This document shows, piece after piece, positions 25,841 to 34,467 of a stretch of 64,000 bases of DNA. The notes beneath the pieces were generated by a model. That model searched no databases, was not told the origin of the DNA, and saw nothing but the letters and a program-made list of their open reading frames with translations. The DNA is from JAEYFP01 sp964566545 (GTDB lineage: Bacteria > Bacillota > Clostridia > Lachnospirales > Lachnospiraceae): assembly GCA_964566545.1 (NCBI GenBank), contig CAZMIX010000001.1, positions 62,001 through 126,000 of the forward strand, given 5' to 3'. Both the position numbers and the translations under genes were made by a program. Each line of letters opens with the position of its first letter. Position 1 is the first letter of the stretch.

Positions 25841-26785
25841 TTACGGTTCCTCGTCTTTTGTACGGCAGTGATTGACCGTATCTATCAAAAACGGCGGACG
25901 GTTGCGGCTTGCATCGAGTGTGCGCCACAAATATTCTCCGAGGATGCCAAGCATCAGAAGGATCATTCCCGTCGAAAACAAGATGAGACACATGAGGGAA
26001 GCCCAGCCCTCGATCGGCGTCCCGACGATCAGGCGCTCCAAAATAACCTCGATGATCCATAAAAACGAAATCATCGCACAGACAACACCGACGCCCGACA
26101 TGAACCGGATCGGGAAATAGGAAAAGCTCATCATCGAATCCATCACGAGCTTGAACTTTTTGGAAAGTGTCCAACGGGACTGCCCGATTTCTCGGTCTTT
26201 TCTATGGAAATAAATTTTTTCCGACTGAAAGCCCGCCCATAAAACCTGTAAGGTCAGCGCCGAATTTTTTTCATCGAGCATTTGCAGAACGCTGATGACC
26301 TGCCTGTCAAGCAGGTAGCAGTCAAAGCCGCCGACCGGCATTTTCTTTTCGATAAATTTTCTGACAATGCCGTAATACAGATTCGCAAAAAATCTTTTTA
26401 TCGCAGAATCATCCCGCTGTGCGCGCACCGCGAGTACCACCTTGTTGCCGCGCTTCCAGCTCTCATACATCTCAAGGATCAGCTCGGAATCCTCCTGCAG
26501 ATCGGCCTGCTTCGTCACGGCGCAGTCGCCGCTGCAGTGTGACAGACCGGCAAGGAGCGCCGCATGCTCTCCAAAATTCCTTGAAAGGCGGATGCATTTC
26601 ACATGTTCGTCCCTCTTGCGGATTTGATTCATAACCTCCCACGAATTGTCCTCCGAACCGTCGTCCACCATAACAATTTCATATGCGTCGATTTTATGAA
26701 GGATTTTTTCCTTCATGTCCTCATAGAGAAGCATCAGCGTATCCGAATTAAAATAAACCGGTATGATGATGGAAATCTTACTCAT
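25841..26785 (-). CDS. GtrB/ArnC/DPM-like polyprenyl-phosphate glycosyltransferase (GT2)
   Basis: A GT2 domain (ISIIIPVYFNSDTL, VMVDDGSEDNSWEVM) with two C-terminal membrane helices, as in GtrB, ArnC and dolichol-phosphate mannose synthases. It would transfer a sugar from a nucleotide donor to polyprenyl phosphate. The usual DADLQ element reads QADLQ (CAVTKQADLQEDSELI), and a DxSRWTL-like turn is present as REIGQSRWTLSKK. The start overlaps the stop of fdtA by eight bases. A lipid-phosphate-linked sugar made here could feed the GT-C proteins at 22128 or in the neighbouring operon. Confidence 0.87.
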   Translation of the reverse strand: MSKISIIIPVYFNSDTLMLLYEDMKEKILHKIDAYEIVMVDDGSEDNSWEVMNQIRKRDEHVKCIRLSRNFGEHAALLAGLSHCSGDCAVTKQADLQEDSELILEMYESWKRGNKVVLAVRAQRDDSAIKRFFANLYYGIVRKFIEKKMPVGGFDCYLLDRQVISVLQMLDEKNSALTLQVLWAGFQSEKIYFHRKDREIGQSRWTLSKKFKLVMDSMMSFSYFPIRFMSGVGVVCAMISFLWIIEVILERLIVGTPIEGWASLMCLILFSTGMILLMLGILGEYLWRTLDASRNRPPFLIDTVNHCRTKDEEP

Positions 26786-27203
26786 GCCGTGCGCCTCCTA
26801 CTTCCTTGATAAATTCCTCATAGTCTCGGATATATTCACTGCCGTCGTAATGCTCGCTTGCGAGCACCAAAAGCACAGAATCCCGGGAAAAATCATACAT
26901 ATCCTTCCAAAGCATGCGCGGCAGGTACAGGCCCATCCTTGGCCTGTTCAGCTCCACGATGTCCGTCTCAAACCCATTATCGACCTTTACTCTGCTCGAC
27001 CCGCTCACATTGATCAACACGAATTCGGTCTGCCTGTTCGCATGGCGTCCGCGGATGACGGTCGCATCCGAACCATACATGTAAAACACGCGCTTCACCT
27101 CAAACGGCACATCCATCCCGCCGCACTCCGCGACGACAAGGTTTCCGCGCTCGTCTCCAAATTCTCCGAATTCCAATACCTGATACTGTTCCTTTATATT
27201 CAT
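26778..27203 (-). CDS. fdtA: dTDP-4-keto-6-deoxyhexose 3,4-ketoisomerase (FdtA/QdtA/WxcM type)
   Basis: A 141-residue cupin. It moves the keto group of dTDP-4-keto-6-deoxyglucose to C3, giving the substrate of a 3-aminotransferase. Family features are DERGNLVVAE, RVFYMYGSDATVIRGRHANR, FVLINVSGSSRV and LYLPRMLWKDMYDFS. The HAH pair of characterised members reads HAN here; the first His is kept. FdtA gives the galacto and QdtA the gluco product, and sequence reading alone does not decide which. The gene is 67 bp after fdtB. Its substrate comes from RfbA/RfbB at 1871-3810. Confidence 0.85.
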   Translation of the reverse strand: MNIKEQYQVLEFGEFGDERGNLVVAECGGMDVPFEVKRVFYMYGSDATVIRGRHANRQTEFVLINVSGSSRVKVDNGFETDIVELNRPRMGLYLPRMLWKDMYDFSRDSVLLVLASEHYDGSEYIRDYEEFIKEVGGARHE

Positions 27204-27270
27204 GCGGCCTCTCCCATCTTCTATTCCTTTATCGAAAATTTCTCCGAATTTCTTATAAAGAGAATTTTAG

Positions 27271-28368
27271 TTACTGTTTAAATGCGTTGAGCGCGTCGAT
27301 CACGTAATCCTGCTCTTCTTTTGTCATGCCGTTGTACATCGGGATTGAAAGCACTTCCCTCGCACATGCCTCCGTAAGCGGCAGATCGCCCTCGTGAAAG
27401 CCGAGATACCGATATGCTTCGGCCAAATGCGGCGGAATCGGATAATGAATAATCGTCCCGATTTCCTTTTCGTTTAAATATTGAATCAACACGTCGCGTT
27501 CCTTACAGCGAATCACAAACTGATGATAGATATGAGTCGCCCGCTCCATGATCGGAGGGAGTGTAAGGAGAGGATTGTGCAGCCGGCTCCGATACCGGGC
27601 GGCAATCTGCTTCTTTTCTTCCGTCAGCTCCTGCGCATGCTTTAGTCGGACGCGCAGCAGCCCCGCCTGAATCTCGTCCAAACGGGAATTTGTCCCTACC
27701 ACTTTATTATAATAGCGCTTCTCACTTCCGTAATTACGGTACATCCGCATATCCGCCGCTATTTTTTCATCATTGGTCACGATCGCGCCGCCGTCCCCGA
27801 ACGCGCCGATATTTTTTGACGGATAGAAGGAAAAACAGCCGATATCACCGAAGCCGCCCGTCATCTTCCCGTCAAAGCATGCGCCGTGCGACTGTGCGCA
27901 ATCCTCCACGAGGCGCAGGCTATATTTTTCACAAAGCGCCGAAACCGCGTCCATTTTAGAAGCCTGCCCGTATAAATGCACGACGAGGATCGCTTTTGTA
28001 CGTTCCGTGATCTTCTCCTCGATTTTAGCCGTATCGATGTTATAATATTCGTCAGGCTCGACAAACACCGGCGTTGCGCCGTTGATCGTAATTCCCATGA
28101 CGCTCGCGATATAAGTGTTTCCCTGCACGATAACCTCGTCGCCCTTACCGATCCCGAGCACGCGGAACGCAAGCCACAACGCATCCAGGCCGCTTGCGAG
28201 CCCTACGCAGTATTTCGTGCCGACATAAGATGCAAACTCCTCCTCAAAAGAGCTTACCTCTTTCCCGAGCACATACCAGCCCGAGCGCAGCACGTCTAAC
28301 GCCTTTTGCTCGAATTCCTCCTGATACCGGTAAAATCCTCTGTCCAATCTATTTGCCGAAACATTCAT
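27271..28368 (-). CDS. fdtB: dTDP-3-keto-6-deoxyhexose aminotransferase (FdtB/QdtB, DegT/DnrJ family)
   Basis: PLP enzyme that aminates C3 to make dTDP-3-amino-3,6-dideoxy-galactose or -glucose. It is 365 residues long. Motifs: CVGLASGLDALWLAFRVLG, VQGNTYIASVMGI, VEDCAQSHGA, and the PLP lysine in FYPSKNIGAFGDGGAI. The partner FdtA lies just downstream. The N-acetyltransferase (FdtC/QdtC) that would complete dTDP-Fuc3NAc or dTDP-Qui3NAc is not seen in the window, so the sugar may remain a free amine, or the acylating enzyme lies elsewhere. A promoter at 28409-28437 precedes the gene and GGAGG is nine bases before the ATG. Confidence 0.9.
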   Translation of the reverse strand: MNVSANRLDRGFYRYQEEFEQKALDVLRSGWYVLGKEVSSFEEEFASYVGTKYCVGLASGLDALWLAFRVLGIGKGDEVIVQGNTYIASVMGITINGATPVFVEPDEYYNIDTAKIEEKITERTKAILVVHLYGQASKMDAVSALCEKYSLRLVEDCAQSHGACFDGKMTGGFGDIGCFSFYPSKNIGAFGDGGAIVTNDEKIAADMRMYRNYGSEKRYYNKVVGTNSRLDEIQAGLLRVRLKHAQELTEEKKQIAARYRSRLHNPLLTLPPIMERATHIYHQFVIRCKERDVLIQYLNEKEIGTIIHYPIPPHLAEAYRYLGFHEGDLPLTEACAREVLSIPMYNGMTKEEQDYVIDALNAFKQ

Positions 28369-28408
28369 TCGTCAATCCTCCAAATTCCTCAGTCAGCATA
28401 ATAATGAT

Positions 28409-28437
28409 AGTATAACATTTTTGTATTTAAGACTCAA
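28409..28437 (-). promoter_or_regulatory. Sigma-A promoter upstream of fdtB
   Basis: TTGAGT (28432-28437), 17 bases, TATACT (28409-28414) on the minus strand, 41 bp before the fdtB start. It lies in a 90-bp gap after a GT4 gene, so the genes from fdtB leftwards can be transcribed separately from the rest of the region. Confidence 0.75.
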
Positions 28438-28458
28438 GCAAACACGGAATACCGAATA

Positions 28459-29613
28459 TTACTCCAGAATTTCTTGATAAAGCGTGAGATGTCTTTCAAT
28501 ATGAACTTCCTTCGTATAGTTGTCCAGATAGCGCCGGTAAAAAAAATCCCGGTCGCCTTCAAGCGCTGCCCGGTTCTCACAAAGTGCCTTCATGCGATCC
28601 GTGAATTTCTGCAGATTTTCCTTCGTATAAAGGTTTTCTTCCTTTCCGATCACCTCGGTAAGCCCGCCGACGCCCGTCGATACGACCGCGCATTTGCGGC
28701 TCATCGCTTCAACCGCGGCTTTTCCGAACGACTCAAACATCGAGGTCATCACAAACACATCCACGAGGTAGTAATAATCCGCGATTTCCGCCTGAGACAA
28801 GTCCTGCATATAAATCAAATTTTCTTCGCCGATCTGTTTGATGATGCAGCCCTTAATCTCCTCTACAAGACGCGCATCCTGCGCCTCATAAACGGACAGC
28901 ACAAGCGCCACCTTAAAGCACATGCCGCTGTTCTTTAAGGCAGACACAAGCTGCTCTACGAACGGCCAGTCCTTTTCCTCCGAAATACGCCCCGCAAAGC
29001 CGACGACAAAATCATCCTCCAGAATGCTATATTTCCTTCGCTGTTCTTCGCGTTTTCCTTCTTCAAACTCGTCAAATGCCTTGTCGATCGTATTCGGGAT
29101 AACTTTAATTTCACACGGCATCTTGGCCACCGTCCACAAGTTTTTGTTGTACTGCGTCGTGCAGATCATTTTTGCCGCATGTTTCATCGTGCGCATGATA
29201 CATGCTCTCGAATGGCTGCGGTAACCGTAAAACAACCCTCTGTCCGTATAGACGAACGGAATCCGAGAAAACAGCCCGATACAGCGCAGAAAGCCAAAGG
29301 TGATCAGCGATTCCGACATCGAAACATGGATAAGCTGCGGCTTCTCGGAGCGGATGATCCGGTAAAAGGAACCGATCCGGCGGAAAAAATTAAGGATCCG
29401 GCGAAGCTTGCTTTTCTCACGGTTCTCATCGGATGAATATTCCACGACCCGAAACGGAAAATCCGCCTGCGTTTTGGTGAGCAGACGCGGACATGCGACG
29501 ACCGGCTCAAACTGTGTCCCGCACAGTCCCTCGCACAGTGTCCATGTGGACATCTGTCCGCCGCCCGGCAGGTCGATCGGAAATTCCATCAAATATAAAA
29601 CCTTACGCTTCAT
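28459..29613 (-). CDS. Glycosyltransferase family 4
   Basis: Retaining GT-B transferase of 384 residues that adds a sugar to the lipid-linked repeat unit at the inner membrane face. The C-terminal domain carries VVGFAGRISEEKDWPFVEQL and the donor-binding E-x7-E element in FESFGKAAVEAMSRKCAVVS. The N-terminus has PIDLPGGGQMSTWTLCEGL. The start at 29613 follows GAGGGAGGG; a longer frame from 29631 has a weaker start. The gene lies 10 bp after another GT4 gene. Acceptor and donor are unknown. Confidence 0.88.
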   Translation of the reverse strand: MKRKVLYLMEFPIDLPGGGQMSTWTLCEGLCGTQFEPVVACPRLLTKTQADFPFRVVEYSSDENREKSKLRRILNFFRRIGSFYRIIRSEKPQLIHVSMSESLITFGFLRCIGLFSRIPFVYTDRGLFYGYRSHSRACIMRTMKHAAKMICTTQYNKNLWTVAKMPCEIKVIPNTIDKAFDEFEEGKREEQRRKYSILEDDFVVGFAGRISEEKDWPFVEQLVSALKNSGMCFKVALVLSVYEAQDARLVEEIKGCIIKQIGEENLIYMQDLSQAEIADYYYLVDVFVMTSMFESFGKAAVEAMSRKCAVVSTGVGGLTEVIGKEENLYTKENLQKFTDRMKALCENRAALEGDRDFFYRRYLDNYTKEVHIERHLTLYQEILE

Positions 29614-29623
29614 TTGCCCTCCC

Positions 29624-30811
29624 TCAATCATGAAACCAGTTGTTCTTCAAATATCCGGCCTTGCTGCACGGGCCTTCCTGAATCGGGCATTCGTGCCCTT
29701 CCTCTAAGCATTTCGCGAGCGTCAGCACGCTTGTCGCCGCCGTCTTAGGATTCCAAAGCTTATGCATCTGTTCATAGGCCGCAAGCCCATAGGTTTCCTG
29801 TAAGTCCGGTGCCTTTAACAGCGTTTCGAGCTGCCTTGTCAGACTGCCGACGCTGCCGCTTTTAAACACAAGCCCGGTTCTTTTATGCTTTACAAGCCAT
29901 GGAGTTGCGCCGCAGGCATGGCTTGCCACAACCGCGCAGCCGGCGTTTAATGCTTCATAAATGACAGAACCCCAGCCCTCCCAAAAGTTGCTCGTCATGA
30001 CATACACTTTTGCATCCGCCATCCGCTCCCGCGCTTCGTCCGGATTCATGAAGTTTTCAAATGTAACCGTACCCAAAAGGCCGTACCGCTCTGTCATCCT
30101 CTCAATGCGGGCACGTTCCTCGCCCTCTCCGACCATTGTGACGCGAAAGTCGTAACCTTTTTTCTTTAACTTTCTTGCGGCCTTAATAACTAAATCCGGG
30201 CGCTTTAACCGCAGCATACGCCCTTCCCACAAGATCGTCGTTACTTTTAAGTCTCCCGCCTTTTGCACCTTTCGCTCCATCAGCGCCTTAGGCTCATAGG
30301 ACAAGTGCTTTGGAAAATAGCCGAACTGATAGCATTTATCCAAATAGCTTCCCATCTTTTTATAATCCCGAGCTGTGTACGCACTGGCTCCGAGAATATA
30401 CAGCCTCTTTTTCCGATTCCTGATATGCAGACGAATGTATTTCTTTGTGAGCCGCGGAATAAAGAATTTGATAAAACCCTCCTTCAGAGGGCGTTCCGAA
30501 TAACGAAATGTCAACTTATCTTCAGAAAGCCGTTCCTCTATGTACAGCTCCGGCGCCGTTCCCATAACGACGACATCGCTGAAAAGCCCGATCGTAAGCG
30601 CCCTTTTATGTGACGCCTCATCCGCGTAGGTGCGCAGCACATAAGGCGGAACCTCCTTTTCGCCCCAACCCATATCGGCGCGGAAGCCCTCGATTGGCTC
30701 TGTTTCCACAAAGGTAAAACCATCCCCCAAAAGCGCGTACCATTCGTCACAAAGCGCCTTCTGGTGATGGTTGAAATAATTTGAGAAAAAAGTCAGTGTT
30801 TTTATTTCCAT
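29624..30811 (-). CDS. Glycosyltransferase family 4
   Basis: 395 residues. The C-terminal GT-B half has TILWEGRMLRLKRPDLVIKA, RVTMVGEGEERARIE and the E-x7-E segment WEGWGSVIYEALNAGCAVVA. The N-terminal half contains FFSNYFNHHQKALCDEWYAL, a start typical of a Lachnospiraceae GT4 subfamily. It is adjacent to two more transferases in module 3 and likely adds one sugar of that repeat unit. The donor cannot be named. Confidence 0.87.
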   Translation of the reverse strand: MEIKTLTFFSNYFNHHQKALCDEWYALLGDGFTFVETEPIEGFRADMGWGEKEVPPYVLRTYADEASHKRALTIGLFSDVVVMGTAPELYIEERLSEDKLTFRYSERPLKEGFIKFFIPRLTKKYIRLHIRNRKKRLYILGASAYTARDYKKMGSYLDKCYQFGYFPKHLSYEPKALMERKVQKAGDLKVTTILWEGRMLRLKRPDLVIKAARKLKKKGYDFRVTMVGEGEERARIERMTERYGLLGTVTFENFMNPDEARERMADAKVYVMTSNFWEGWGSVIYEALNAGCAVVASHACGATPWLVKHKRTGLVFKSGSVGSLTRQLETLLKAPDLQETYGLAAYEQMHKLWNPKTAATSVLTLAKCLEEGHECPIQEGPCSKAGYLKNNWFHD

Positions 30812-30846
30812 CGTTTTGCTTCCTTAATCAGAATAAAATGGATCGA

Positions 30847-31605
30847 TCATCCTACGATCAGTTTCGCAGTCTCCACAGCCGCGCATTCCAGAAAATAAAA
30901 CGGGGAATAGCCGTTATCCCTGTAAATCCGGTATTTGATCATCACGCGCTGCCACGCTTTTTTAACGCTCCGCTCATGGCTCGTGCCGTTCATACAGAAA
31001 TCGGCCAGCACCCGGTTTACCGTCTCGATATGCACGCCGGCCTTTTTGAGACGCAAAATCAAATCGTAATCGTCATGGATCGTGGCTGTCCGGTATTGGT
31101 ATCGCTCATAAATCTGCTTTGTGATAAACGTCGTCGGGTGGTTCCAATCCCTTGAGGTCGCATAACTCCGGTTCCTTGCGGGCTTGATAAACGTCCCTCC
31201 ATTTGGCAAGTGCATCCTTAAATCCGCAAAAAACAGGTCAAAACTCTTTTCCCGGTAAACGTCCGCGACCGTTTGTAGCGCTTCTGTTTCATACCAGTCG
31301 CTGCTGTTGATGATGCCGATGACTTCACCGGAAGCCAGCTTGATCCCTTTATTCATCGCATCATAAATACCCTCGTCCGGCTCCGAACAAATCCGGTAAG
31401 CGATTCCTTTTTCCAAAAACCGTTCCCGAAAGCGTTCAGCGAGTGCGACGGTTCCGTCTGAGGAATTGCCGTCGATGATCAGATACTCCTTCGGGGAAAG
31501 TGTCTGGTTTAGCACCGACTCAAGCGTCTTTTCCAATGTTTCCTCGCTGTTCATCGTCACGGTGATGATGCTGATTTCCACCGGTCTCTTTTCATTGCTG
31601 TTCAT
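30847..31605 (-). CDS. Glycosyltransferase family 2
   Basis: 252-residue GT-A transferase with EISIITVTMNSEETLEKTLE, YLIIDGNSSDGTVALAERF (the DGxSxDGT donor-binding element) and ICSEPDEGIYDAMNKGIKLA, a subgroup similar to WcaA and other colanic-acid or capsule GT2 enzymes. The start at 31605 has GAGGAG seven bases upstream; an in-frame GTG at 31620 is the alternative. The gene overlaps the end of the initiating transferase gene by 14 bases, so it may add the second sugar of the module 3 repeat unit. Confidence 0.87.
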   Translation of the reverse strand: MNSNEKRPVEISIITVTMNSEETLEKTLESVLNQTLSPKEYLIIDGNSSDGTVALAERFRERFLEKGIAYRICSEPDEGIYDAMNKGIKLASGEVIGIINSSDWYETEALQTVADVYREKSFDLFFADLRMHLPNGGTFIKPARNRSYATSRDWNHPTTFITKQIYERYQYRTATIHDDYDLILRLKKAGVHIETVNRVLADFCMNGTSHERSVKKAWQRVMIKYRIYRDNGYSPFYFLECAAVETAKLIVG

Positions 31606-32974
31606 GCTCCGACTCCTCACCTAAAAAAGCTGCCGTACTGTCCTCCGCCTTGAACAGGACTAAAATCGTCTGAAACAAAAGCTGAATATCCCTTAGGATA
31701 CTGTAATTCTCAATATACATCAAATCGAGCATCAGCTTATCCTTCGAGCTTGTGTTATACTTTCCGATGATCTGGGCATAACCGGTCAGTCCTGCTTTCA
31801 TCCGCAGCCTGTAGCGGAATTCCGGCAGCTCCTTCGTATAATCCTCGACGTTTTCGAGCATTTCCGGCCTCGGACCGACAAGGCTCATATCGCCCTTTAA
31901 AATATTAAAAAACTGCGGAAGCTCGTCTATCCGGTATTTTCGCATGAATTTTCCGACAGGCGTTACGCGGTCATCGTCCTTTGTCGCCGAATAATTGCCG
32001 GAATCTTCCCGCATCGTACGAAACTTGTAAATTTCAAATACCTTCCCATGCACCGTCGCCCTCTTTTGCTTAAACAGCACAGCTCCGCCGTCATGGCGCT
32101 TAATGCACACGGCGCTCACGAGCAGAATCGGGCTTGTGAAGAGCAGTGCCATCGCTGACAAAAAAATATCCATCAGACGCTTAATGATCCGCTGCTCAAA
32201 CGTGATCATATGAAACTGCGAAGAAAAAAATGAAATATCATCGACGACGACCGGTTTGGAATTCTGCTCCAAAATATCCGCGATATGTGGATTAAAATAA
32301 ATATTCTTTAAGTTTTGGTAACAGAAATCCACAATTTCTGTTCTCAGCTCAATCGGCACCTCGTAAAGAACGACCGTATTGACCTCCACAATCCGATCCT
32401 TTAAGTCCGGAATATCATGCCGCACAATACCGCAGACATGATAACGCTTTTGAAAGTCCTGCAGCGCATGTGCGACCCGTTTCGCATCCGACTCATCGGA
32501 CGTGACGATGAGGCAACGCTGCGCTTCATTAATCCAGAAATAAAAAGCCGTTCCGACATGTGTCATCAAAATAAAAATCAGTACCTGAATAAAAATTGCC
32601 AAAAAGAAGACTCCTACATTTTCAATTTTGAACGTCACGTTATTCGCTTCGTTCGTCTTCATGATCGTCAATTCAAAATACGTAATAAAATCGGTAAAAA
32701 CAGCCGCGAGGGAAAGCGAAAATACGATCTGCTTATTCTTGCGCAGACCGACATCATATTTCCCATAAATACCCGTCAAAAGAAAGAGCATAATGACATA
32801 GGTAGACAGCGTGACGGCCGCTGTTCTCGACAGTGTGATGATCTCCCGGTTGTCAATCGCAAACAGCAGGAAAAACGTCGCAAAACTGGCAGCGTACATC
32901 ACAAATTCAAAAAAGAACAGGATGGATTTTTCAAATTTCACGCACAATCCGTAAAAGGCACTTTTTTTATTCAT
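31592..32974 (-). CDS. Polyprenyl-phosphate sugar-1-phosphate transferase (WbaP/CpsE-like), module 3
   Basis: Starts a repeat unit by transferring a hexose 1-phosphate to undecaprenyl phosphate. Four N-terminal helices (for example ILFFFEFVMYAASFATFFLL), a Rossmann-like middle part and one further helix near 270-290 precede the catalytic domain. That domain has KRATVHGKVFEIYKFRTM, RKYRIDELPQFFNILKGD and MSLVGPRPEMLENV, then MKAGLTGYAQIIGKYNTSS. The length of 460 residues is normal. It resembles the product at the right edge (63016) closely, and both differ from the short PglC-like enzyme at 52893. Confidence 0.93.
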   Translation of the reverse strand: MNKKSAFYGLCVKFEKSILFFFEFVMYAASFATFFLLFAIDNREIITLSRTAAVTLSTYVIMLFLLTGIYGKYDVGLRKNKQIVFSLSLAAVFTDFITYFELTIMKTNEANNVTFKIENVGVFFLAIFIQVLIFILMTHVGTAFYFWINEAQRCLIVTSDESDAKRVAHALQDFQKRYHVCGIVRHDIPDLKDRIVEVNTVVLYEVPIELRTEIVDFCYQNLKNIYFNPHIADILEQNSKPVVVDDISFFSSQFHMITFEQRIIKRLMDIFLSAMALLFTSPILLVSAVCIKRHDGGAVLFKQKRATVHGKVFEIYKFRTMREDSGNYSATKDDDRVTPVGKFMRKYRIDELPQFFNILKGDMSLVGPRPEMLENVEDYTKELPEFRYRLRMKAGLTGYAQIIGKYNTSSKDKLMLDLMYIENYSILRDIQLLFQTILVLFKAEDSTAAFLGEESEHEQQ

Positions 32975-33009
32975 CGTAATCTCCCAGTGAGCTTTTGGTG
33001 GCAGGCGGG

Positions 33010-34443
33010 CTACATTCCCTCATAAACCTCCTGCACATACTCCATGAAGCGGTTATCTTTATTGTAAAGCCGCGCTCGTTTCATGCAAAGCGCCGGTGTA
33101 TAAAGCTGATTGCGTAGCGCGATGATCTTGTCGATCGCGGCGATCACGCCCTGCACGCTGTTGCGCTCCACGACGATCCCGCACGTGTCGTCAATACTTT
33201 CCGGGCTGCCGCCCGCCTTATACGTCACGACAGGCGTCCCGCACGCAAGCGCCTCGATATTGGTCGTCGGAAACGTATCCTCCAGTGTTAGGTTGACATA
33301 AATATCTGCAAGGGAATACAAGGCCGCCAATTCCTTCACATTTTCCGTCTTCGCAAGCCCTATGATCGAATGCGGCAGCTCTGAAAGCTGATCGTCGCTT
33401 AAGCCGAGCAGAATGATCACAAATTTATCTCCGATGGATTTCGCCAGCGTCTCAAACTGGGACAGACCCTTTCTCTCCCGCCAGGGGTTTGCGACGCCGA
33501 GCAACACATATTTTCCTTTCAGGCGCAGCTTACTTCTAAGCTGAAAGACAAGGTTGTCATCCTTTCGCTCCTCCTCCACCCGGGAAAACTGCTCCAGATC
33601 GATGCCGGTCGGAATGACCACCGTATGATATTTTTGTAAAAAGGACTGTTTGACACGGGCCGCCAGCCATTCGGACGGCGTCACGACCGTCAGATTGCCA
33701 AATCCGGTAAACAGCTCCTTTTTCTGCTCATAATTTTTTTTGGAATGATCCATCATCATCGACCTTGGATACTCTTGAAGCTGTTCACAGTGGGAGCAGC
33801 CTGTCTGCCACTTCTGGCAGCCGATATACTCAAAGTGCGTGCAATGCCCCGTAAAGCTCCAGCAGTCGTGCAGCGTCCAGATCACCCTGCGGCCGGACTG
33901 CTTCAAGTAGGTGAACAGCAGCCTGACATTGACGTAATAGCCATGCACATTGTGCAGATGCACGATGTCCGGGTTGAACTCCTCGATGACCGAGATCAGC
34001 TCTCTTGTCGCCTTCGAAGAATAAAAGCCATGCCTGTCCGTGATCCGGCTTAAGCCCCCATGAAGATAAACGCCCGTATCGCTTCCTATCCGGTAAGACC
34101 GGATATCCTCCGGCGCTTCTCCCCTGCCATAGGCGACGAGGCATTCATAGCCGTGGGATTCCAGTGTCCTGTATAAACCGCTCACAATCCTTCCGACGCT
34201 TCCCGTCCCGACGACCGTATTCATGAGTAAAACCCTTCTGTTTTCCAGCTTGTCCATCGAGGCGATCACCGTGCTTGCTTCCTTGCTGACCGCAGGCTTT
34301 TCGTCTGTCTTTCTGCTCCCCTGACCAATAAATTCGTTTTCCATATTATCATCGAGGGAAACCGCCGTCACATCGCGCAAAGGGGGCGCCGTTCTCTTCT
34401 GTTCGAGTTCCTCATAATCATCTATGATTTCATAATCTTTCAT
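33010..34443 (-). CDS. Glycosyltransferase family 4 with acidic N-terminal extension
   Basis: 477 residues. The GT-B part starts near residue 69 (RRVLLMNTVVGTGSVGRIV) and includes WTLHDCWSFTGHCTHFEYIG with a cluster of cysteines (CQKWQTGCSHC), known from WcaC-like transferases, and the donor site LTLEDTFPTTNIEALACGTP. The first 68 residues are acidic and appear disordered (DYEIIDDYEELEQKRTAPP). The start at 34443 has AAGAGG in front, while internal ATGs near residues 63 and 75 have no site, so the extension is probably real. It is 24 bp after the CMP-sugar synthetase fusion gene. Confidence 0.86.
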   Translation of the reverse strand: MKDYEIIDDYEELEQKRTAPPLRDVTAVSLDDNMENEFIGQGSRKTDEKPAVSKEASTVIASMDKLENRRVLLMNTVVGTGSVGRIVSGLYRTLESHGYECLVAYGRGEAPEDIRSYRIGSDTGVYLHGGLSRITDRHGFYSSKATRELISVIEEFNPDIVHLHNVHGYYVNVRLLFTYLKQSGRRVIWTLHDCWSFTGHCTHFEYIGCQKWQTGCSHCEQLQEYPRSMMMDHSKKNYEQKKELFTGFGNLTVVTPSEWLAARVKQSFLQKYHTVVIPTGIDLEQFSRVEEERKDDNLVFQLRSKLRLKGKYVLLGVANPWRERKGLSQFETLAKSIGDKFVIILLGLSDDQLSELPHSIIGLAKTENVKELAALYSLADIYVNLTLEDTFPTTNIEALACGTPVVTYKAGGSPESIDDTCGIVVERNSVQGVIAAIDKIIALRNQLYTPALCMKRARLYNKDNRFMEYVQEVYEGM

Positions 34444-34467
34444 GAAAACCTCTTCTTTCCATTCAGC

